This document shows positions 5,273-8,262 of a DNA stretch of 8,262 nt, one piece after another. Both the position numbers and the translations under genes were made by a program. The stretch covers positions 1-8,262 of the forward strand of contig CAIYHK010000214.1 of NCBI GenBank assembly GCA_903925985.1, in the 5' to 3' direction. The DNA comes from an uncultured Actinomycetes bacterium (GTDB lineage Bacteria > Actinomycetota > Acidimicrobiia > Acidimicrobiales > Ilumatobacteraceae). Numbering within the stretch: position 1 is the stretch's first letter; every line of letters starts with the position of its first letter. The notes beneath the pieces are model-generated. The model saw only the letters and a list, made by a program, of their open reading frames with translations. It had not been told where the DNA came from and ran no database searches.

Positions 5273-6191
5273 CCGGGGGTTCGCTCTCGCGGAATCGTTG
5301 ACTTACCTCTTCGTAAGTCAACGGGGTGTCCTCATGGCCAGTGATCTCTGCCGAAGGAATTGTGTCGCTACGACGGAAGGACTGGTCCTTATCAAAGCCA
5401 ATGAACACCCGCTTGAACCAGATAAAGATGATGATTGACCACAAGAAGATCGCACCACCGAGTTTCATAATCCCGCCCGCAGCTTGCTGATCACTAATCA
5501 CATCAATTCCCCACACGCGCACAGGTGTGTTGTAATGACGATAAACGGGATCATCCGCAAATGTGAGCCATGCGGCAGGAACGGTCGGCACCACCGACAT
5601 CAAAAACAGATACAGCATCTTGCCCATATAGCCAACTCGGTATTCCGGATCGGGCCCACATACGCACATCCACATCAACAATGATGAAACAATCAGGAGC
5701 ACGTGCACTGCGTAGTGCAGGGGCCCATTTGAAACGCTCCGGTTGACAACATCAGGTATGTGGCTAATGATCACAACCAGGTTGTAAATCACTCCAGCAA
5801 TCACTGGTCGAGCGAGCCAATCAACAGCGCGCTTAACCCTGCCTTGACCAACGATTAAGCGAAATAGCCATGTAGGGGTGGCGAGCAGAGCCAGAGGCGG
5901 CACAAAATATGACAACACAAAGTGTTGAACCATGTGCACCGAGTAGAGATACTCCTCTGAAATGTCATGTGTTGGCCAGTCGGTGGCAAACCACAAAAGA
6001 CCAATGCCCGCCACAAACGCATAAGTGTTCTTCCGCGAGAGGACCACTGCGCCTTTGGGCAACGCGCGTGGCCCGATTACTTGCACTGCATAGATGTAGG
6101 CCGCAATTACTGCCGCAATCAAAATCCATACTTCAAGATGAAGTTGGAATCGCCAAGGATTAGCGAAGGGTTCGGCGGTGGCGCCAAACAT
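5253..6191 (-). CDS. ctaG: Cytochrome c oxidase assembly factor CtaG (caa3 type)
   Basis: This membrane protein of the caa3_CtaG family is needed to build active caa3-type oxidase, probably in CuB or CuA insertion. The ATG at 6191 gives 312 residues. A TTG at 6203, immediately after the ctaF stop, would give 316; neither has a ribosome site. In the 312-residue numbering there are about seven hydrophobic segments: 20-40, 57-73, 91-111, 131-148, 159-181, 191-209 and 243-260. Conserved-looking histidines and motifs are YSVHMVQHFVLSYFVPPLAL (His86, His90), ISHIPD (His144), PLHYAVHVLL (His159, His163) and DQQAAGGIMKLGGA (234-247). The C-terminal tail of about 50 residues is cytoplasmic and charged. 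CtaG follows ctaD, ctaE and ctaF in the same order as in Bacillus subtilis. This family is different from the Cox11-type proteins also named CtaG in proteobacteria. The last 20 bases overlap the convergent ABC permease gene. Confidence 0.92.
   Translation of the reverse strand: MFGATAEPFANPWRFQLHLEVWILIAAVIAAYIYAVQVIGPRALPKGAVVLSRKNTYAFVAGIGLLWFATDWPTHDISEEYLYSVHMVQHFVLSYFVPPLALLATPTWLFRLIVGQGRVKRAVDWLARPVIAGVIYNLVVIISHIPDVVNRSVSNGPLHYAVHVLLIVSSLLMWMCVCGPDPEYRVGYMGKMLYLFLMSVVPTVPAAWLTFADDPVYRHYNTPVRVWGIDVISDQQAAGGIMKLGGAIFLWSIIIFIWFKRVFIGFDKDQSFRRSDTIPSAEITGHEDTPLTYEEVSQRFRESEPPVSPSGN
5296..5323. terminator. Perfect 11-bp hairpin inside the ctaG 3' coding region
   Basis: CGTTGACTTAC (5296-5306) is followed by a six-base loop (5307-5312) and the exact reverse complement GTAAGTCAACG (5313-5323). 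It encodes part of the cytoplasmic CtaG tail (Leu-Thr-Tyr-Glu-Glu-Val-Ser-Gln). On the plus strand it begins 24 bases after the ABC permease stop, the right place for a terminator of that operon. It lacks a U-tract, so it may instead protect the RNA 3' end or do nothing. An exact 11-bp stem with a short loop is unlikely by chance in 8 kb. Confidence 0.45.
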
Positions 6192-6203
6192 TGTCGTTGC
6201 CAA

Positions 6204-6530
6204 TCAGGAAATGAAGAACTTGAAGGTTGCTAGCGCAACGGCATAGACCGAAACCGCTAGTCCAAGCCCGGTGTAGAACATCAAGCTGAAGACCTTGCTG
6301 TCGAACTTGAGATGCATGAAGTAGCTCACAACCATCACAAACTTGATCACCATCATGATCAAAAGCGATGGCAAAAATAGCGGTCCGAAATCGACGTAGT
6401 AGGTGGAGACTTCAAGGGCAGTGATTGCAGCCAAGATCAGTGCGATACGAATGTATTTCGCATCGGTCATCGCGTGATCGTGCGCATCGGCGTGGTCGTG
6501 CTCTGTTGCGTGTTCAGTGGTTGTATTCAT
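6204..6530 (-). CDS. ctaF: caa3-type cytochrome c oxidase subunit IV
   Basis: This 108-residue protein has three hydrophobic helices (about 26-44, 50-71 and 82-104). It matches the size and layout of bacterial subunit IV of caa3/bo3 oxidases (CtaF/CyoD type). The hallmark is the second helix running into the Met-Lys-rich turn: LIMMVIKFVMVVSYFMHLKF (57-76). The subunit carries no redox centre and is thought to stabilise the complex. It is not the actinobacteria-specific subunit IV that is also called CtaF in mycobacteria. The N-terminus is rich in histidine and acid: HATEHDHADAHDHA (7-20), five His in 14 residues, which could bind metal. It starts 19 bases after the ctaE stop, with two G-rich runs (GGGGATAGGGG) as possible ribosome contacts. 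The TGA is followed at once, in the same frame, by a TTG that could start ctaG. Confidence 0.92.
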   Translation of the reverse strand: MNTTTEHATEHDHADAHDHAMTDAKYIRIALILAAITALEVSTYYVDFGPLFLPSLLIMMVIKFVMVVSYFMHLKFDSKVFSLMFYTGLGLAVSVYAVALATFKFFIS

Positions 6531-6549
6531 TGCAAGCCCCTATCCCCGA

Positions 6550-7155
6550 TCAGGTCGGAATCAGATACACCAAGGTGAAGATGACAATCCAGACGACGTC
6601 AACGAAGTGCCAATAGAGACCCACCATCTCAACGACTTCGGCTCGATCACCGTGGATCTTGCTTCGCTTGTTGATTCCAACGAGAGACATCAACATGATG
6701 ACACCGATGGTCACGTGAACACCGTGGAATCCAGTGAGCGTATAAAAGCTGGAGGAGAACAAGCTGGTCGTGAAGCCAAGACCTTCGCGATAAAAGGCGG
6801 TGAATTCGTAAACCTGACCGCCAACGAAGGTAGCGCCAAGAAGTGCAGTCGCAGTGAGCCACAAGTTCATGTTGCGGTCGTCCTTGCGTTGTGCTGCAGA
6901 TACCGCAAGCACCATGGTGAGTGACGACATAAGGAGTACGAACGACGACACCGAAGTGAATGGGATGTCGAAAATCTGACCCGGGCGAGGGCCCTCGTTT
7001 ACACGCCCGCGGTAGAGCATGTAGGTGGAGATGAGTCCACCAAAGAGAAGGCATTCGGATCCGAGAAACAGCCACATTGCCAACTTCACATTGGAAAGAC
7101 CACTCGATGTGTGGTGAGCGGCGTGTTGGTCGTGGGCTACGGCAACATCAGCCAT
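6550..7155 (-). CDS. ctaE: Cytochrome c oxidase subunit III
   Basis: This 201-residue membrane subunit has five helices (about 22-47, 67-86, 97-118, 137-160 and 179-198). It stabilises the catalytic subunit and helps keep proton uptake going. Family motifs are visible: WLFLGSECLLFGGL with Glu35 in helix 1, GGQVYEFTAF (112-121), TGFHGVHVTIG (141-151) and VGLYWHFVDVVWI (178-190). The ATG at 7155 is chosen because AAGGAG lies ten bases upstream; the upstream in-frame extension reads ctaD DNA in the wrong frame. It overlaps the ctaD stop by eight bases (ATGGCTGA). At 201 residues it lacks the first two helices of seven-helix subunit III, while CtaD carries two extra C-terminal helices. The same split is known for Bacillus caa3 oxidase. 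The N-terminus has His-rich HDQHAAHH (8-15). Confidence 0.95.
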   Translation of the reverse strand: MADVAVAHDQHAAHHTSSGLSNVKLAMWLFLGSECLLFGGLISTYMLYRGRVNEGPRPGQIFDIPFTSVSSFVLLMSSLTMVLAVSAAQRKDDRNMNLWLTATALLGATFVGGQVYEFTAFYREGLGFTTSLFSSSFYTLTGFHGVHVTIGVIMLMSLVGINKRSKIHGDRAEVVEMVGLYWHFVDVVWIVIFTLVYLIPT

Positions 7156-8262
7156 GGGATGCAAGCTCCTTGTTCGAACCGTCTGCTGGCGGGTCATAGT
7201 CTTCGGGTTCTGCGGTTCCAGGCTCGAGAGACCATCCGTACATCGCAAGCAGGATTCCGAGCGCACCGACCACTGCAACAAAGCGGTTGTAGATCACTCC
7301 GATTCCAACAATGAATATCGCAACCGACAACACGAGCGGCCAGTATGACGGCGACGGCATATGGATATGTGATTCTGCATTCGCGGTCTGCTCCGCAAGG
7401 ATGTCTTCGGCGGTGCGAACCTGTTTGATCTCACCTGTTTCTTCGTCTTCTTCGTATTTGCGGTGGAAGAACTCATCAAGATGGTGCACGGTAGGAATCG
7501 CATCGAAGTTGTGTTCCTTCGGCGGGTTCGTGGTCATCCACTCCAAGCTGCGAGCGTCCCAAGGATCAAGTGGGGAAACTGGGCCCTTGCGCCAGGTGTA
7601 ATAGATGTTGATGAGGAACAACAGGATTCCAAAGGCCAACACGAACGAGCCAATCGAGGCCACCATATTCCAGAATCCAATGTTGAAGAATCCCTCACCA
7701 GCACGATTTTCTGTCCACACATACATACGGCGCGGTTGACCCTGCAGACCAATCATGTGCATCGGACCGAACGTGAGGTTCATACCAAAGAACATCAGCC
7801 AGAAGGACCACTTACCAATGGTCTCATTCAGCATCTTGCCGAATATCTTTGGCCACCAGTAATAGAAGCCAGCAAATAGACCAAAGATCGCGCCACCGAA
7901 CAGCACGTAGTGGAAGTGCGCAACGATGTAGTACGTATCAGTTTGCTGGGTGTCAGACGGTGCCACTGAGTGCGTAACGCCGGACAAACCACCAATGGTG
8001 AACAACACGATCAGCGCAATCGCGTAATGCATTGCCACGGTGTAACGGATCTTGCCGCCCCACAGGGTCATGGTCCAGTTGATGATCTTCACACCAGTCG
8101 GAATAGCAATCGCCATCGTGGCAATCGAGAACACCGCAACCGATACCGGCCCGAGACCTGAAGCAAACATGTGGTGAGCCCACACACCCCAGCCCACAAG
8201 ACCAATTGCGGCACCAGAGAAAACCACGAATGGATAGCCGAACAGTGGCTTCTTCGAGAACA
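7148..8262 (-). CDS. ctaD: Cytochrome c oxidase subunit I, C-terminal two thirds (5' end outside window)
   Basis: The reading frame runs into the right edge with no start, giving 370 residues of the haem-copper catalytic subunit. The fragment begins near helix 7 (FSKKPLFGYPF). It contains the CuB ligands His29-His30 in VWAHHMF, the K-channel lysine Lys58 in AIPTGVKIINW, the haem ligands His115 and His117 in VAHFHYVLFGG, and the haem-propionate arginines Arg177-Arg178 in QGQPRRMYVW. After helix 12 (about 196-222) comes a charged cytoplasmic stretch of about 85 residues. Two extra helices (about 307-325 and 327-346), introduced by HIHMPSPSYWP, precede a polar tail. Bacillus caa3 subunit I has the same extra pair, regarded as the first two helices of subunit III. 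Oxygen is reduced here and protons are pumped. The missing N-terminal part holds one haem a ligand, one CuB histidine and the D-channel entrance. Confidence 0.97.
   Translation of the reverse strand, partial: FSKKPLFGYPFVVFSGAAIGLVGWGVWAHHMFASGLGPVSVAVFSIATMAIAIPTGVKIINWTMTLWGGKIRYTVAMHYAIALIVLFTIGGLSGVTHSVAPSDTQQTDTYYIVAHFHYVLFGGAIFGLFAGFYYWWPKIFGKMLNETIGKWSFWLMFFGMNLTFGPMHMIGLQGQPRRMYVWTENRAGEGFFNIGFWNMVASIGSFVLAFGILLFLINIYYTWRKGPVSPLDPWDARSLEWMTTNPPKEHNFDAIPTVHHLDEFFHRKYEEDEETGEIKQVRTAEDILAEQTANAESHIHMPSPSYWPLVLSVAIFIVGIGVIYNRFVAVVGALGILLAMYGWSLEPGTAEPEDYDPPADGSNKELASHG
7166..7171 (-). promoter_or_regulatory. Shine-Dalgarno sequence for ctaE
   Basis: AAGGAG on the minus strand lies ten bases before the ATG at 7155 and inside the last codons of ctaD. 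It is the best ribosome site in the window, and it fixes the ctaE start despite a longer open frame upstream. Confidence 0.65.

Noticed and set aside
7156..7281. 42-residue N-terminal extension of ctaE
   Set aside because: It is in frame but overlaps the end of ctaD in another frame and has no membrane or family character; AAGGAG ten bases before ATG 7155 sets the start.
7463..7879. 138-residue open frame on the plus strand
   Set aside because: It is antisense to ctaD, with composition typical of a complementary frame of a membrane protein gene and no domain.
1..8262. Mobile element, CRISPR array, toxin-antitoxin pair, phage gene or horizontally acquired island
   Set aside because: No transposase, integrase, direct-repeat array or small paired genes were seen. 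Gene spacing is uniformly tight and every long stretch belongs to a recognisable family.

Overview
The window looks like chromosomal DNA of an actinobacterium with moderate GC content. The strongest lineage marker is at the left edge: the C-terminal end of a WhiB7-type regulator, with the Gly-Val-Trp-Gly-Gly turn followed by an Arg-Gly-Arg-Pro AT-hook. WhiB proteins are essentially confined to Actinobacteria and their phages. Near-absent intergenic DNA, ATGA overlaps, GTG starts and apparently leaderless promoters would suit a streamlined aquatic lineage such as Acidimicrobiia. That placement is an inference and is not proved by anything seen here.

Layout, left to right. (1) Plus strand, 1-1648: partial whiB7-like gene, then tlpA-ccdA, a membrane-anchored thioredoxin-like reductase and the membrane electron conduit that recharges it, overlapping by ATGA. 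(2) Minus strand, 1652-3573: serS followed by pdxH, also overlapping by ATGA. (3) Plus strand, 3636-5272: an ABC-2 type exporter pair (ATPase, then permease), the third ATGA overlap. (4) Minus strand, 5253-8262: ctaD (cut by the window end), ctaE, ctaF, ctaG, which are the catalytic subunit, subunit III, subunit IV and assembly factor of a caa3-type cytochrome c oxidase in the same order as the ctaCDEFG operon of Bacillus subtilis.

Functionally, most of the window concerns cytochrome oxidase or its biogenesis. The oxidase operon is clear. TlpA-CcdA is the kind of thiol-reducing pair that prepares apocytochrome c (and can serve CuA sites) outside the membrane. The ABC pair resembles exporters that in mycobacteria sit beside the haem A synthesis genes. 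SerS and PdxH are housekeeping enzymes. There are no mobile elements, CRISPR arrays, complete RNA genes or non-coding stretches over 300 bases; the largest gap is about 60 bases.

I found no unknown multi-gene system. The points most worth a second look are small: a shared 10-base promoter-like motif (AACTAGCCTT) before tlpA and serS that implies leaderless mRNAs and moves the serS start; a perfect 11-bp hairpin inside the 3' coding end of ctaG, where it could end the converging ABC transcript; stop codons built into inverted repeats at both convergent junctions; and the Bacillus-like domain arrangement of the oxidase, with two extra helices on CtaD and a five-helix CtaE.
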